From Clostridium sp. AF27-2AA (GTDB taxonomy: Bacteria > Bacillota > Clostridia > Lachnospirales > Lachnospiraceae), in NCBI RefSeq assembly GCF_003478505.1, contig NZ_QUFI01000007.1, forward strand, positions 62,001 through 126,000: a DNA stretch of 64,000 nt. Reading direction: 5' to 3'. The notes beneath the pieces are model-generated. The model worked only from the letters and a program-made list of their open reading frames with translations, searched no databases and had not been told where the DNA came from. The translations under genes were made by a program, and so were the position numbers. This document shows, one piece after another, positions 45,301 to 55,308 of the stretch. The first letter of the stretch is position 1. Every line of letters starts with the position of its first letter.

Positions 45301-46198
45301 GAACATCGGACAGGTCCTGGAGATGCACTTAAGCCTTGCATGTAAGGCACTGGGCTTCAACATTTCCACCCCGGTATTCGAGGGCGCGAACGAGGTAGAT
45401 ATTATGGATACCCTGGAAATTGCCAACGATTACGTAAACACCTCCTGGGAGGAGTTTGAAGAGAAATACAAAGATACCCTGAAACCGGAAGTTATGGATT
45501 ACTTAGGCTCCCATCTGGAGCACCGTGAGCTGTGGAAGGGCGTTCCGCTCCAGCGTGACGGTAAGGTAAGACTGCGTGACGGACGTACCGGAGAGTACTT
45601 CGACAGCCCGGTAACCATCGGCCACATGCACTACCTGAAGCTGCATCACCTGGTTGACGATAAGATCCATGCACGTTCCACCGGCCCATACTCCCTTGTT
45701 ACCCAGCAGCCTCTGGGTGGTAAGGCACAGTTCGGCGGACAGCGTTTCGGTGAGATGGAGGTTTGGGCTCTGGAGGCGTATGGCGCGTCCTACACTCTGC
45801 AGGAGATCCTGACCGTGAAGTCCGATGATGTTGTCGGACGTGTGAAGACCTACGAGGCGATCATCAAGGGCGAGAACATCCCTGAGCCGGGCATTCCGGA
45901 GTCCTTCAAGGTACTGTTAAAAGAGCTGCAGTCCCTGGGCCTGGATGTAAGCGTACTGCGTGACGACGGAACCGAGGTTGAAATCGGTGAGAACGTAGAT
46001 TACGGCGAGACCGATCTGCGTCACATCATTGAGGGCGACAGCCGCTACAACCGTGACGAGTCCTTTGGCGACTACGGCTATCAGCAGCAGGAGTTCAAGG
46101 ATGGAGAGCTGGTTGGCGTCGAGAGCGACGATGACAGCAGCGATGATTTCGAAGGGGAATCTGATGACTACACCGATGATTCCTTTGATGAAGAATAA
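42341..46198 (+). CDS. rpoB: DNA-directed RNA polymerase subunit beta
   Basis: RpoB forms one half of the RNA polymerase active-site cleft. The 1285-aa product contains the full set of beta conserved regions: the rifampicin-pocket region ([21 protein letters not shown] near residue 497), the catalytic-site GNKGVVSR block near 950 and the C-terminal beta clamp [21 protein letters not shown] near 1125. The acidic tail ([15 protein letters not shown]) is longer than in many relatives. ATG 42341 follows AGGGGTG; an upstream in-frame start has no site. It is preceded by its own promoter rather than by rplJ-rplL, and followed 18 bp later by rpoC. Confidence 0.98.
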   Translation: MEKSRMRPVTSGKSVRMSYSRQKEVLEMPNLIEIQKDSYQWFLDEGLKEVFEDISPISDFAGHLSLEFVDFTLCKDEVKYNIEECKERDATYAAPLKVKVRLYNKDKEEINEHEIFMGDLPLMTDTGSFVINGAERVIVSQLVRSPGIYYGIGHDKIGKELYTCTVIPNRGAWLEYETDSNDIFYVRVDRTRKVPVTVLVRALGYGTNAEIIDLFGEEPKLLASFGKDTAESYQDGLLELYRKIRPGEPLSVDSAESLLNSMFFDPRRYDLAKVGRYKFNKKLHFKNRIKGQILAEDVVDETTGEILAEAGTKIDKDLATTLQNAAVPYVMIQAEERNYKVLSNLMVDLAAYVDFDPKEAGVTELVYYPVLKTILEEAGDDQEELKKLVHKNITELIPKHITKEDIIASINYNMHLEGGIGTPDDIDHLGNRRIRAVGELLQNQYRIGLSRMERVVRERMTTQDMDGITPQSLINIKPVTAAVKEFFGSSQLSQFMDQNNPLSELTHKRRLSALGPGGLSRDRAGFEVRDVHYTHYGRMCPIETPEGPNIGLINSLATYAKVNEYGFIEAPYRVVDKSDPANPRVTDEVVYLTADEEDNFVVAQANTLLDEEGHFVNNNVAGRFREETSEFQKRAIDLMDVSPKMVFSVATSMIPFLQNDDANRALMGSNMQRQAVPLLRTEAPAVGTGIEGKAAVDSGVCVVAKHAGVVERSASNEIIIKRDDNGAKDVYHLIKFSRSNQSNCYNQKPLVYKNDHVEAGEVIADGPSTSNGEIALGKNPLIGFMTWEGYNYEDAVLLSERLVMEDVYTSVHIEEYEAEARDTKLGPEEITRDVPGVGDDALKDLDERGIIRIGAEVRAGDILVGKVTPKGETELTAEERLLRAIFGEKAREVRDTSLKVPHGAYGVIIDAKVFTRENGDELAPGVNQTVRIYIAQKRKISVGDKMAGRHGNKGVVSRVLPVEDMPFLPNGRPLDIVLNPLGVPSRMNIGQVLEMHLSLACKALGFNISTPVFEGANEVDIMDTLEIANDYVNTSWEEFEEKYKDTLKPEVMDYLGSHLEHRELWKGVPLQRDGKVRLRDGRTGEYFDSPVTIGHMHYLKLHHLVDDKIHARSTGPYSLVTQQPLGGKAQFGGQRFGEMEVWALEAYGASYTLQEILTVKSDDVVGRVKTYEAIIKGENIPEPGIPESFKVLLKELQSLGLDVSVLRDDGTEVEIGENVDYGETDLRHIIEGDSRYNRDESFGDYGYQQQEFKDGELVGVESDDDSSDDFEGESDDYTDDSFDEE

Positions 46199-46216
46199 TA
46201 GAAGGGAGTAACGCTC

Positions 46217-49200
46217 ATGCCTGAGACAAATGAAACTTATCAGCCATTGACATTTGATGCCATCAAGATTGGCCTGGCTTCCCCGGAGAAGATTCTGGAG
46301 TGGTCACACGGCGAGGTAAAGAAGCCGGAGACCATCAACTATCGTACCTTAAAGCCGGAGCGCGACGGTCTGTTCTGTGAGCGCATCTTCGGACCGAGCA
46401 AGGACTGGGAATGTCATTGTGGTAAATATAAAAAAATCAGATACAAAGGCGTAATCTGCGACCGCTGTGGCGTTGAGGTAACCAAGTCCAGTGTCCGCAG
46501 AGAGCGTATCGGCCACATTCAGCTGGCTGCTCCTGTATCTCATATCTGGTACTTCAAGGGTATCCCGAGCCGTATGGGTCTCATCCTGGATATCTCTCCG
46601 AGAGTGCTGGAAAAGGTTCTGTACTTTGCGTCCTACATTGTTCTGGACGCAGGTCAGACCAGCCTGCAGTATAAGCAGGTACTTTCTGAGAAAGAGTACC
46701 GTGAAGAGGTTGAGAAGTGGGGCTACGGCAACTTCCGTGTCGGAATGGGTGCCGAGGCAGTTCTTGAACTTCTTAAGAGCATTGATCTGGAAAAAGAGTC
46801 TGAGATGCTCAAACGTGAGTTAAAAGAGTCCAGCGGCCAGAAACGTGCAAGAATCATCAAGAGACTGGAAGTTGTAGAGGCATTCAGAAATTCCGGAAAC
46901 AAGCCGGAGTGGATGATCATGACCGTGATTCCGGTTATTCCGCCGGATATCCGTCCTATGGTACAGCTGGACGGCGGCCGTTTCGCAACCTCTGACTTAA
47001 ATGATTTATACAGAAGAATCATCAACCGTAACAACCGTCTTGCCCGCCTGCTTGAGCTTGGCGCTCCGGACATCATCGTCCGCAACGAGAAGCGTATGCT
47101 GCAGGAGGCAGTCGATGCCCTGATTGATAATGGACGCCGCGGCAGACCGGTAACCGGTCCTGGCAACCGTGCGCTGAAATCCCTTTCCGATATGCTGAAA
47201 GGTAAGCAGGGACGTTTCCGTCAGAACCTGCTTGGTAAACGAGTTGACTACTCCGGACGTTCCGTTATCGTCGTTGGACCGGAGCTGAAAATCTACCAGT
47301 GTGGTCTTCCGAAGGAGATGGCCATCGAGCTGTTCAAGCCGTTCGTTATGAAGGAGCTTGTACAGAACGGAACCGCGCACAACATCAAGAGCGCGAAGAA
47401 GATGGTGGAACGTCTGCAGTCCGAGGTATGGGACGTACTTGAGGATGTCATCAAAGAGCATCCGGTTATGTTAAACCGTGCACCTACCCTGCACAGACTG
47501 GGTATTCAGGCCTTCGAGCCGATCCTGGTAGAAGGTAAGGCAATCAAGCTGCATCCGCTGGTATGTACCGCGTTCAACGCAGACTTCGATGGAGACCAGA
47601 TGGCAGTACATCTTCCGCTTTCCCAGGAAGCACAGGCTGAGTGCCGTTTCCTGCTCCTGTCTCCGAACAACCTGTTAAAGCCGTCTGATGGTGGTCCGGT
47701 AGCCGTTCCTTCCCAGGATATGGTACTTGGTATCTACTATCTGACCCAGGAGCGCCCGGGCGCAACCGGCGAGGGCATGATCTTCAAGAGCGTGAACGAG
47801 GCAATTCTTGCATACGAGAACGCTGCTGTGACCCTGCACTCCCGCATCAAAGTAAGAGTAACCAAGACCATGCCGGACGGCACCGAGAAAACCGGTGTTG
47901 TAGAGTCCACCCTTGGCCGTTTTATCTTCAACGAGATCATCCCGCAGGATCTGGGCTTCGTTGACAGAAGCGTTCCGGGCAACGAGCTGGTACTTGAGGT
48001 TGATTTCCATGTGGGAAAGAAACAGTTAAAGAAGATTCTGGAGAAGGTCATCAACGTGCATGGCGCTACCCAGACTGCTGTTACCCTGGATGATATCAAG
48101 GCTATCGGTTACAAGTATTCTACCAGAGCAGCCATGACCGTATCCATCGCGGATATGACCGTGCCGGCATCCAAGCCGCAGCTTCTGGAAGACGCGCAGG
48201 CAACTGTAGACCGCATCGCAAAGAACTTCCGCCGTGGTCTGATCACTGAGGAAGAGCGTTATAAAGAGGTTATCGATACCTGGAAGACTACCGATGACCA
48301 GCTGACCAAAGACCTGTTAGGCGGTCTGGATAAGTACAACAACATCTTCATGATGGCAGACTCCGGTGCGCGAGGATCTGATAAGCAGATCAAGCAGCTG
48401 GCAGGTATGCGTGGACTTATGGCAGATACAACCGGTCACACCATCGAGCTTCCTATCAAATCCAACTTCCGTGAGGGTCTTGATGTACTGGAGTACTTCA
48501 TCTCCGCTCATGGTGCACGAAAGGGTATGTCCGATACCGCGCTGCGTACCGCAGACTCCGGTTACCTTACCCGTCGTCTGGTAGACGTATCCCAGGATCT
48601 GATCGTGCGTGAGGTAGACTGCTGCGAAGGCAAGGATATCCCGTATATGGAGATCAAGGCATTTACCGATGGCAAAGAGACCATCGAGAGCCTGGAGGAG
48701 CGTATCACCGGCCGTTACATCGCTGAGACCATTACCGATCCGGAGACCGGAGAAGTGGTTGTAAAGGCAAACCATATGTGTACTCCGAAGCGTGCAGCTG
48801 CTGTTATGAAGGCGCTGAACAAGATGGGCCGTGATTCTGTAAAGATCCGTACCGTCTTAAGCTGTAAGTCTCACATCGGTGTCTGCGCAAAATGTTACGG
48901 TGCCAACATGGCAACTGGCCAGCCGGTACAGGTTGGTGAGGCAGTCGGCATTATTGCGGCACAGTCTATCGGTGAGCCGGGTACCCAGCTGACCATGCGT
49001 ACCTTCCATACCGGCGGTGTAGCAGGTGGAGATATTACACAGGGTCTTCCTCGAGTAGAGGAGCTGTTTGAGGCACGTAAGCCGAAGGGTCTTGCAATCA
49101 TCACCGAGTTCGGCGGTGTTGTAACCCTGAAAGATACAAAGAAGAAACGTGAGATCGTGGTTACTGATCCGGAGACCGGCAACTCCAAGACCTATCTGAT

Positions 49201-49879
49201 CCCGTACGGATCCAGAATCAAGGTTCAGGACGAGCAGGTGATCGAGGCCGGTGACGAGCTGACCGAAGGTAGCGTAAACCCGCACGACATCTTAAAGATC
49301 AAGGGCGTCCGCGCCGTACAGGATTACATGATCCAGGAAGTACAGCGTGTATACCGTCTGCAGGGTGTAGAAATCAACGATAAGCACGTTGAGATGATCG
49401 TTCGTCAGATGTTAAAGAAGATCCGCATCGAGGAGAGCGGCGACAGCGATGTGCTGCCGGGCGTATCCATGGATGTTCTGGATTTCAACGAGATGAACGA
49501 GGCTTTGATCGCAGAGGGCAAGCAGCCGGCAGAGGGCAAGCAGGTTATGCTTGGTATTACCAAGGCATCCCTGGCTACTGATTCCTTCCTGTCTGCAGCA
49601 TCCTTCCAGGAGACCACCAAGGTTCTGACCGAGGCGGCTATCAATGGTAAGGTTGACCATCTGATCGGTCTGAAGGAGAACGTAATCATTGGTAAGCTGA
49701 TTCCGGCTGGTACCGGTATGAAGCGTTACCGTTCTGTAAAGCTCAACACAGATGTAGAGCCACAGGACGAGATTGCTCTGGAGGATGACGATGAGATCCT
49801 GCTGTCTGGAGACAATGAGGATGGCGACATGGCGGACGAGGCTCCGGAAGTGTTTGACATCGACGACAGCGAAGAGTAA
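46217..49879 (+). CDS. rpoC: DNA-directed RNA polymerase subunit beta'
   Basis: The 1220-aa subunit carries the catalytic NADFDGDQM motif at about residues 453-461, whose aspartates hold the Mg2+. The N-terminal zinc site CHCGKYKK...CDRC lies near residues 60-80, and the second cysteine cluster [13 protein letters not shown] near 885 forms the other zinc site. The bridge helix and trigger-loop regions ([10 protein letters not shown] near 930) are intact. An acidic C-terminal tail follows. It is co-transcribed with rpoB. A long palindrome rather than rpsL-rpsG lies downstream. Confidence 0.98.
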   Translation: MPETNETYQPLTFDAIKIGLASPEKILEWSHGEVKKPETINYRTLKPERDGLFCERIFGPSKDWECHCGKYKKIRYKGVICDRCGVEVTKSSVRRERIGHIQLAAPVSHIWYFKGIPSRMGLILDISPRVLEKVLYFASYIVLDAGQTSLQYKQVLSEKEYREEVEKWGYGNFRVGMGAEAVLELLKSIDLEKESEMLKRELKESSGQKRARIIKRLEVVEAFRNSGNKPEWMIMTVIPVIPPDIRPMVQLDGGRFATSDLNDLYRRIINRNNRLARLLELGAPDIIVRNEKRMLQEAVDALIDNGRRGRPVTGPGNRALKSLSDMLKGKQGRFRQNLLGKRVDYSGRSVIVVGPELKIYQCGLPKEMAIELFKPFVMKELVQNGTAHNIKSAKKMVERLQSEVWDVLEDVIKEHPVMLNRAPTLHRLGIQAFEPILVEGKAIKLHPLVCTAFNADFDGDQMAVHLPLSQEAQAECRFLLLSPNNLLKPSDGGPVAVPSQDMVLGIYYLTQERPGATGEGMIFKSVNEAILAYENAAVTLHSRIKVRVTKTMPDGTEKTGVVESTLGRFIFNEIIPQDLGFVDRSVPGNELVLEVDFHVGKKQLKKILEKVINVHGATQTAVTLDDIKAIGYKYSTRAAMTVSIADMTVPASKPQLLEDAQATVDRIAKNFRRGLITEEERYKEVIDTWKTTDDQLTKDLLGGLDKYNNIFMMADSGARGSDKQIKQLAGMRGLMADTTGHTIELPIKSNFREGLDVLEYFISAHGARKGMSDTALRTADSGYLTRRLVDVSQDLIVREVDCCEGKDIPYMEIKAFTDGKETIESLEERITGRYIAETITDPETGEVVVKANHMCTPKRAAAVMKALNKMGRDSVKIRTVLSCKSHIGVCAKCYGANMATGQPVQVGEAVGIIAAQSIGEPGTQLTMRTFHTGGVAGGDITQGLPRVEELFEARKPKGLAIITEFGGVVTLKDTKKKREIVVTDPETGNSKTYLIPYGSRIKVQDEQVIEAGDELTEGSVNPHDILKIKGVRAVQDYMIQEVQRVYRLQGVEINDKHVEMIVRQMLKKIRIEESGDSDVLPGVSMDVLDFNEMNEALIAEGKQPAEGKQVMLGITKASLATDSFLSAASFQETTKVLTEAAINGKVDHLIGLKENVIIGKLIPAGTGMKRYRSVKLNTDVEPQDEIALEDDDEILLSGDNEDGDMADEAPEVFDIDDSEE

Positions 49880-49915
49880 AAAATAATATAGCCTGACCGT
49901 AATAGCAGAAGGTCC

Positions 49916-50083
49916 GGGCATGTAAGAAAACGACTTCCTATATTTTCACATATCGTTATTTGCTTGCTTTCACAACAGATGTTCGCCTGCATCGGATTTG
50001 CATCCGCTGCATTCGGACATCTGTGTTCAAGATGCAAACACCTGATATGCTGAAAATACTGGAAGTCGTTTTCTTACATGCCC
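49916..50083. repeat. 168-bp hairpin element downstream of rpoC
   Basis: The outer 33-bp arms (49916-49948 and 50051-50083) match with two mismatches and begin GGGCATGTAAGAAAACGACT. The inside continues to pair down to a central CGGAT-TTGC-ATCCG exactly at the midpoint, including ACAGATGT/ACATCTGT. Flanks are AAGGTCC on the left and TGCGGTATTG on the right, nearly as at the element 60408-60587 (AAGGTCC, TGCTGTATTG). No protein is encoded. It may act as terminator of rpoC, as a structured RNA or as a non-autonomous mobile element. Confidence 0.75.
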
Positions 50084-50184
50084 TGCGGTATTGGCTGTGT
50101 GAAGATTTGGGGTGCAAATGCGCGGTGCTGTTTGCGCAATATGTAAATAACATCCAGTAGTTTTGTAGAAAGTATGGGTATTGT

Positions 50185-51639
50185 ATGAGTCAGTTACGTG
50201 GGGGAGAGAATTCGAATTTGAACAGGGATTCTGGAAGAAATACAGGTGGAAACGCACCGCAGCGCCCTGACCGGAGGGCGGGGCGGCCGCTTTCGGAGCG
50301 GGAAATCCGGGAGATGCGGGCGAGGAAGGCACGGAAGATGAAGCTGATGCGCCGCCGCAGACGGATTCTGCTTCTGGGCCTGCTTGCGGTCTGCGTTCTG
50401 ACCGGTGTGCTGGTGGCTGCGGTTTCCAGACGTGTGCGAAGCTGGAAGGCAGAGAAGGCAGCTGTACAGGCAGCGGCAATGCAGGAGAGCATGAGCGCGT
50501 CCGCGGCAGAGGCAGAAAGCCTGGCAGCAGCGGAGGCTGAGCAGTACCGGGCAAATCTGCCGGATATGGGAGCTATTTACGGAATTGCCGTAAACGGAGT
50601 TGGCTGGAGCCATTTCTTTGCGGACAATTCCTACAGCATGGCACCGGCAAATTCCTACATCACAGCGCTCCGCGCAACCTTAAACGGGCAGCCAGAGGGC
50701 ATGAGCGGAACCATCCGCTACCGGGTGAACTTAAGCGGAACCGGATGGCTGGACTGGCAGGAGAATGGCAATGAGGCAGGAGATTCTGCCGGTAGTATGC
50801 CCCTTGAAGGCATTGCCATGGAACTGACCGGAGATCTGGCAACTTATTATGAGGTGCTTTACAGTGTATTGCAGGATTCCCAGTGGACGGAATGGGCTTC
50901 AGACGGCGCGGAGGCCGGAGCGGTTGGCGTGGGTCTCCATGTGGACGGTGTGCGGATTTCTGTGGTGAAGCGGACCGGAGGCGAGGCTTACGCGGGAAAT
51001 ATTGATCCGAACCGGCCCATGGTGGCCCTGACCTATGATGACGGTCCGTCGCCGACAGTCACGCCGCGGATATTAAAGTGCCTGCAGGATAACGGAGGCC
51101 GGGCTACCTTTTTTATGGTGGGAAAGCAGGTTATCAAAAGTCCGGATGTCTTAAAACAGATGGTGGCTCAGGGCTGCGAGGTGGCTAACCACACCTACGA
51201 CCATACCCTCATGACAAAGGTGGCACCGGTGGAGCTGGCAAATCAGCTGGTGGCGACAAACCAGGTGGTTTCCGATGCCTGCGGCATCTCTCCGGTGCTG
51301 ATGCGTCCCTGCGGCGGCGCAAAGACCGTGGAAGGCATGAACATTGCAGGCGCGATTTCCATGCCGGCGATTCTCTGGAGTGTTGATACGCTGGACTGGA
51401 AGACCCGGGACGCGTCCCAGACGATCCAGACAGTGCTTGAGAAGGTAAAGGACGGGGATATCATTCTGATGCATGACCTTTACGATGCGACTGGCGATGC
51501 CAGTGAGACGATCATCCCGGAACTGGTAAAGCGTGGGTTCCAGCTGGTGACGGTCAGCGAGCTGTCATCCTACCGGGGCGGTATGATACCGGGAAAAAGC
51601 TATTCGCAGTTCCGTCTAGTGAAGACAAATGAGAAATAA
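50185..51639 (+). CDS. Membrane-anchored polysaccharide deacetylase with ChW-type repeats
   Basis: The 484-aa protein has a basic cytoplasmic start, one membrane helix (about residues 56-75), a middle part with two ChW-like hydrophobic-tryptophan repeats (YRVNLSGTGWLDWQENGNEAG and the related QWTEWASDGAEAG) and a C-terminal NodB domain from about residue 280. NodB motifs are TYDDGPS, HTYDH for the zinc site, RPCGG and LMHDLYD. It should de-N-acetylate peptidoglycan or another surface polysaccharide outside the cell. ATG 50185 has only a weak ribosome site. It ends at a strong terminator. Confidence 0.9.
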   Translation: MSQLRGGENSNLNRDSGRNTGGNAPQRPDRRAGRPLSEREIREMRARKARKMKLMRRRRRILLLGLLAVCVLTGVLVAAVSRRVRSWKAEKAAVQAAAMQESMSASAAEAESLAAAEAEQYRANLPDMGAIYGIAVNGVGWSHFFADNSYSMAPANSYITALRATLNGQPEGMSGTIRYRVNLSGTGWLDWQENGNEAGDSAGSMPLEGIAMELTGDLATYYEVLYSVLQDSQWTEWASDGAEAGAVGVGLHVDGVRISVVKRTGGEAYAGNIDPNRPMVALTYDDGPSPTVTPRILKCLQDNGGRATFFMVGKQVIKSPDVLKQMVAQGCEVANHTYDHTLMTKVAPVELANQLVATNQVVSDACGISPVLMRPCGGAKTVEGMNIAGAISMPAILWSVDTLDWKTRDASQTIQTVLEKVKDGDIILMHDLYDATGDASETIIPELVKRGFQLVTVSELSSYRGGMIPGKSYSQFRLVKTNEK

Positions 51640-51652
51640 AAACAGATGGTAA

Positions 51653-51701
51653 ATGCGGCCTGCCAGCTTTCACGATGGGAAAGCTGGCAGGCCGCATTTT
51701 T
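51653..51701. terminator. Bidirectional terminator between deacetylase and LysR genes
   Basis: A 17-bp stem GCGGCCTGCCAGCTTTC with a 7-nt loop is followed by ATTTTT. Confidence 0.9.
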
Positions 51702-52675
51702 CATCTGCAGTCAGTGTCTGGCAGAAGAGCAGGCGGAAAGCCGACACCGTAGTGATCCCAGAAATCCTTTATTTTCTGTGCATAATTCTGAGAAAGCTGG
51801 ATCAGGTACCTGTCCGCTGAGGTCAGCATACGATCTTTGGAGAAGATGATATACCAGTCCCAGGATGGTTCCTGTTCCGGATAAAACCAGACGGAGCCGC
51901 TGCCATTTTGTACATAGGACTGTGGCATAATGGTGCAGCACAGTCCGTTGCTGACCAGTCGGTACAGCACATTGTTCATATGGGTTTCGTAGCGGATCTT
52001 CGGGAGATATCCAGCATCCTCAAACAGCGGATCAATGACGTTTCGCATAGTGGAACCGGAGAACATGAAGGCAAAGGGATCATTTTTAAAGTGTTTTAAG
52101 TCCATTGTGTTTAATGGTTTCCCCGTGGGGGCGGCATATTGTGCCATGGGATGTTTACGCGGAATGCCGAGAACCAGCCGTTCCGTGCAGAGGTGTACAT
52201 AGTCAAAATGGCGGGAAGAAGGCTTGTCTTTTATCATGACAAAGGCCAGATCTAGCCGGTCAGTCTGGACATTTTCCTCCATCTCCCGTACATTTTGCTC
52301 AGTCAGAGTGATGGCTACGTTGGGAAAAGCATGGCTGAAATCCTTTGCAATATTAATGAATAGGTCAGCTCCGTGCTCATAGGGAAGTCCAAAGGAAATG
52401 GTGCCGCGGGGATTGTCGGACAGATCATTGATCTGGCTGACGCAGTTCTGTGCCATCTTTAAAATTCGTCTTGCGTTTTCGATATAAATACGCCCGGCAT
52501 GAGTCGGGCGCATTTCTTTTTTGGAGCGGTGAAAGAGAGGGGTGCCAAGCTCTGTTTCGAGCTTGATAAGCTGCTGGTTTAAGCCGGACTGTGAGATGAA
52601 CAGGCGTTCAGCTGCCTTGGTGACATTTCCGGTTTCTGCGATCGCGACAATGTATTCCAGTATTTTAAAGTTCAT
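51701..52675 (-). CDS. LysR-family regulator divergent from the TRAP chimera
   Basis: The 324-aa LysR protein starts at ATG 52675 (MNFKILEY), 8 nt after AGGAGG. The helix-turn-helix is at about residues 17-37 (TKAAERLFISQSGLNQQL). It is divergent from the DctQ-amidohydrolase fusion with 219 bp between them, so it probably regulated the original TRAP transporter operon and may still drive the fused gene. It faces the deacetylase gene across a shared terminator. Confidence 0.9.
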   Translation of the reverse strand: MNFKILEYIVAIAETGNVTKAAERLFISQSGLNQQLIKLETELGTPLFHRSKKEMRPTHAGRIYIENARRILKMAQNCVSQINDLSDNPRGTISFGLPYEHGADLFINIAKDFSHAFPNVAITLTEQNVREMEENVQTDRLDLAFVMIKDKPSSRHFDYVHLCTERLVLGIPRKHPMAQYAAPTGKPLNTMDLKHFKNDPFAFMFSGSTMRNVIDPLFEDAGYLPKIRYETHMNNVLYRLVSNGLCCTIMPQSYVQNGSGSVWFYPEQEPSWDWYIIFSKDRMLTSADRYLIQLSQNYAQKIKDFWDHYGVGFPPALLPDTDCR

Positions 52676-52894
52676 AATAAATTCCCTCCTGAAAGTTTCT
52701 GGCAAATGCTACAATATGATCTGTTTTCAGACAAGATGCACAAAAATTCTCAATATATTTTCATAAGATGAACAAAAAAGAAGAAAAACTTCTGGACTGT
52801 ATCGTTATTAGCTGTTTTACTTATTTTAACTCGCATGATAGAATGCAGTCAAGTGAGAAAAAGCAGTTTTAATACTACTTAAGGAGGGGAAAAA

Positions 52895-54406
52895 ATGGTA
52901 GCTTTAAAATGGCTCGACAAGAATTTTGAAATCTGCTGTATGTCTGTGTTACTGGCAATTATGACAGTCCTTTCATTCACAAATGTTGTGATGCGTTATT
53001 GCTTCAATAATGCGTTAAGCTGGTCGGATGAGGTCTGCTGTTACTGCCTGGCAATCAGCGCATTTCTTTCCTTGCCGGCAACAATCCGGAACAGATCTAT
53101 GATCCGTGTGGATACTTTTACCACCATGCTCAGCAAACCGGTGCAGAAGATCATCACCATTGTATGTACGGTAATCGTGGGTGCGTTCACTGTACTTCTG
53201 GTAAAGGGCGGATTTGATCTGATTGCTGTTACCGCAAAGACCGGACAGCGCAGCCCGGCTTTACAGATTCCAGTAGCAAACTTCTACTGGATTATGACCA
53301 TCTGCTTTGTACTGGCTGTACTCAGAGCAGTTCAGGTAGTATTTCTTGATGTGACTGGAAAGCTCGCTGCGCCTTCAGAAAACCATCAGTACCGTCAGGT
53401 GATTGATGCGGAGGGCTGCATTGTTACCAGCGGCCTGATCGACTATCATGTACATTATATGCGCGGCGCTTCCGAAGGCGGTGTGCAGGCAGATGTTGTA
53501 TCTTTCTGCAGCGGTATTACGACTGTGGTAGACGGCGGAACTGCCGGAACCGGAATGTATGAGCATATCTACCGCACCATCGTAGCCAACTCCCAGGTGC
53601 GTTTCCTGAATTTACTGCTGGCAGCGTCCGGCGGACAGTCCAACAACCAGTATCCGGAGAATCTGGATCCGGCACTGATGGATGAGAAAAAAATTGTGGA
53701 ATTCTTTAAGAAGTATCCGGACAACCTGGTTGGACTGAAAACCAGAATTTCCCATGGCATCATTGAGGCAGACAAGGTAGAAGCTTCCGTCCGCCGTACC
53801 GTTGAGATTGCGGAGAAGGCTGGAACAAGAGTGGTTGTTCATGTAACGGACTGTCCGGTGGGCCTGGACCAGCTGGCATCCTGGCTGCGTCCGGGTGATG
53901 TGATCTGCCATATTTACCAAGGCAAGGATCATACCTGCATCGGCGAAGACGGCAAGGTGCTTGCAGGCCTGTTAGAGGCAAGAGCGCGCGGTGTTCTCTT
54001 TGACGCCTGCAACGGAAGAAGCAACTTCGATCTGGAAGTATGCCAGGCATCCATCAAACAGGGCTTTGTGCCGGATGTGATCAGCAGTGATATCAATTCT
54101 TCCAGCTGTTTCCTTCAGCCGTTACACTCCCTGCCGCGTATCTTATCCAAGTTCGTAGACTTTGGCATGGACTGGATGGATGTGCTGGACTGCGCGACAA
54201 AGAAGCCGGCTGAGCTCATCGGCATGCCGGAGCTGGCATCCATGGCAGAGGGTACCACAGCAGATGTCGTAATCTTAAAGCATAAGGAAAAAGAAATGCA
54301 GTATACAGACCTTGCAGAGCACACCTTTACCGGACATCAGGTATTTGTTCCACAGATGACATTCAAGGATGGTGAGTGCGTTTACTGCCAGGCGGATTTC
54401 GCATAA
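52895..54406 (+). CDS. Chimera: TRAP small permease DctQ fused to a metal-dependent amidohydrolase
   Basis: Residues 1 to about 157 are a complete DctQ-type TRAP subunit with four membrane helices (about 14-33, 46-63, 86-107, 128-150) and the family motif SWSDEVCCY. From about residue 163 the protein is an amidohydrolase of the EF_0837/AHA_3915 type, but without that family's first 50 or so residues. Its metal and active-site residues are all present: H185 and H187, K282, H316, H339 and D399. The join lies near nucleotides 53360-53400, in frame and without a stop. The large permease (DctM) and receptor (DctP) normally encoded between such genes are absent. An in-frame deletion within a TRAP-amidohydrolase operon explains this best; an assembly error cannot be excluded. 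AAGGAGG precedes the ATG. Confidence 0.85.
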   Translation: MVALKWLDKNFEICCMSVLLAIMTVLSFTNVVMRYCFNNALSWSDEVCCYCLAISAFLSLPATIRNRSMIRVDTFTTMLSKPVQKIITIVCTVIVGAFTVLLVKGGFDLIAVTAKTGQRSPALQIPVANFYWIMTICFVLAVLRAVQVVFLDVTGKLAAPSENHQYRQVIDAEGCIVTSGLIDYHVHYMRGASEGGVQADVVSFCSGITTVVDGGTAGTGMYEHIYRTIVANSQVRFLNLLLAASGGQSNNQYPENLDPALMDEKKIVEFFKKYPDNLVGLKTRISHGIIEADKVEASVRRTVEIAEKAGTRVVVHVTDCPVGLDQLASWLRPGDVICHIYQGKDHTCIGEDGKVLAGLLEARARGVLFDACNGRSNFDLEVCQASIKQGFVPDVISSDINSSSCFLQPLHSLPRILSKFVDFGMDWMDVLDCATKKPAELIGMPELASMAEGTTADVVILKHKEKEMQYTDLAEHTFTGHQVFVPQMTFKDGECVYCQADFA

Positions 54407-54430
54407 AAAAGGAAAAGGAGCCGGAACAGC

Positions 54431-54886
54431 ATGAAATATTCAGATTATCAGGTGATTGTGGAAAAGGAATATGAGAAGAACCGGAAAAATATTTTTACCT
54501 GTTACTTTTTCATTCTTCTCTCGGTCATTCTGTTCGCGGTGTTTTTCTTAAGCATACGGGAACTTCCGGTTGCCGGCGCTGCGTTTCTTCTGGATTTTGC
54601 GGCGGCGGTCTATGCGATCCGGGCCTTTAAGGGCCTTCACCCGTACTGGGAGATGCAGTATGCGTTAAAAGCGAAGGAAGATCCGACGGAGATGAACGTG
54701 GGCTGCTTTACCGCATCGTTGGAATTTGCCGGGAAAAAGGGTCTTCCTGAGTTTCATGGCAGAGCTCCGGAAATTTTCTCAGAAACACTGGTGGTTTTAA
54801 GAAAAAGCAGCAAGGTTTCCCGAACAGACCTCGAACGTCTGGAGAATGTATTAAAACAGGCCGGGATTCAGGAAAACAAGCGTTAA
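54431..54886 (+). CDS. Hypothetical protein with two membrane helices
   Basis: The 151-aa protein has two adjacent hydrophobic segments (about residues 22-41 and 46-66) joined by a very short loop, a cytoplasmic N-terminus of 20 charged residues and a soluble C-terminal half. I do not recognise a family. AAGGAG lies 10 nt before the ATG, and the gene starts 24 bp after the chimera, so it may be co-transcribed with it. The SCIFF promoter lies just downstream. Confidence 0.65.
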   Translation: MKYSDYQVIVEKEYEKNRKNIFTCYFFILLSVILFAVFFLSIRELPVAGAAFLLDFAAAVYAIRAFKGLHPYWEMQYALKAKEDPTEMNVGCFTASLEFAGKKGLPEFHGRAPEIFSETLVVLRKSSKVSRTDLERLENVLKQAGIQENKR

Positions 54887-54904
54887 CTGCCTGGAAACTT
54901 TAAC

Positions 54905-54933
54905 TTGCGGACACTCCCTGTATATGGTATAAT
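54905..54933 (+). promoter_or_regulatory. Promoter of the SCIFF precursor gene
   Basis: TTGCGG (54905-54910), 17-bp spacer, and an extended -10 TGG-TATAAT ending at 54933. The start of the SCIFF gene is about 90 bp downstream. Confidence 0.7.
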
Positions 54934-55021
54934 CAACGCGAAAATATGCGATTGCGGCCTTTTCGGGTCAGACTCAGCAAAAGGGCGGCAGAGAGCAACA
55001 AAAACAGAGGAGGCAGATATC

Positions 55022-55168
55022 ATGAAACATGTAAAGACTTTAAACAATAAAACTCTGAAGGAGTCCATGAAGAAGGGCGGATGCGGCGAGTGCCAGACTT
55101 CCTGTCAGTCTGCATGCAAGACTTCCTGCACCGTTGGCAACCAGAGCTGCGAGAACGCAAACAGATAA
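55022..55168 (+). CDS. SCIFF ranthipeptide precursor (six cysteines in forty-five residues)
   Basis: The 48-aa peptide is the canonical SCIFF precursor, nearly invariant across Clostridia. Cysteines lie at 21, 24, 28, 32, 36 and 43, after a leader beginning MKHVKTLNNKTLKESMKK. In studied homologues the radical SAM maturase forms thioether crosslinks from Cys to a non-alpha carbon of a downstream residue; Cys32 and Thr37, the pair described in homologues, are both present. GGAGG lies 8 nt before ATG 55022. The maturase follows 140 bp later beyond a stem-loop. Its cellular role remains unclear; quorum-sensing functions have been proposed for ranthipeptides. Confidence 0.96.
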   Translation: MKHVKTLNNKTLKESMKKGGCGECQTSCQSACKTSCTVGNQSCENANR

Positions 55169-55216
55169 TTATAACAATAGTTTCTGTAAAACTGGAATAG
55201 TTACACGGTAAAAGAT

Positions 55217-55268
55217 GGCAGAGGTGGATAAGGGTTCTGAAAAACAGGGACTTTTATCTGCGTCTGCC
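55217..55268 (+). promoter_or_regulatory. Stem-loop between SCIFF precursor and maturase
   Basis: GGCAGA / TCTGCC encloses GATAA...TTATC and GTTCTG/CAGGGAC around an AAAAA loop. There is no U-tract. It could limit read-through or protect the short precursor mRNA. Confidence 0.55.
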
Positions 55269-55308
55269 TATGTGTGTGTTAGGGACTTGATTAAAAAGGA
55301 GATTTTGA

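Noticed and set aside
50173..50184. The 12-mer TATGGGTATTGT before the deacetylase also occurs in the hairpin element at 60442
   Set aside because: It is a short match with no pairing partner nearby and is most likely chance.
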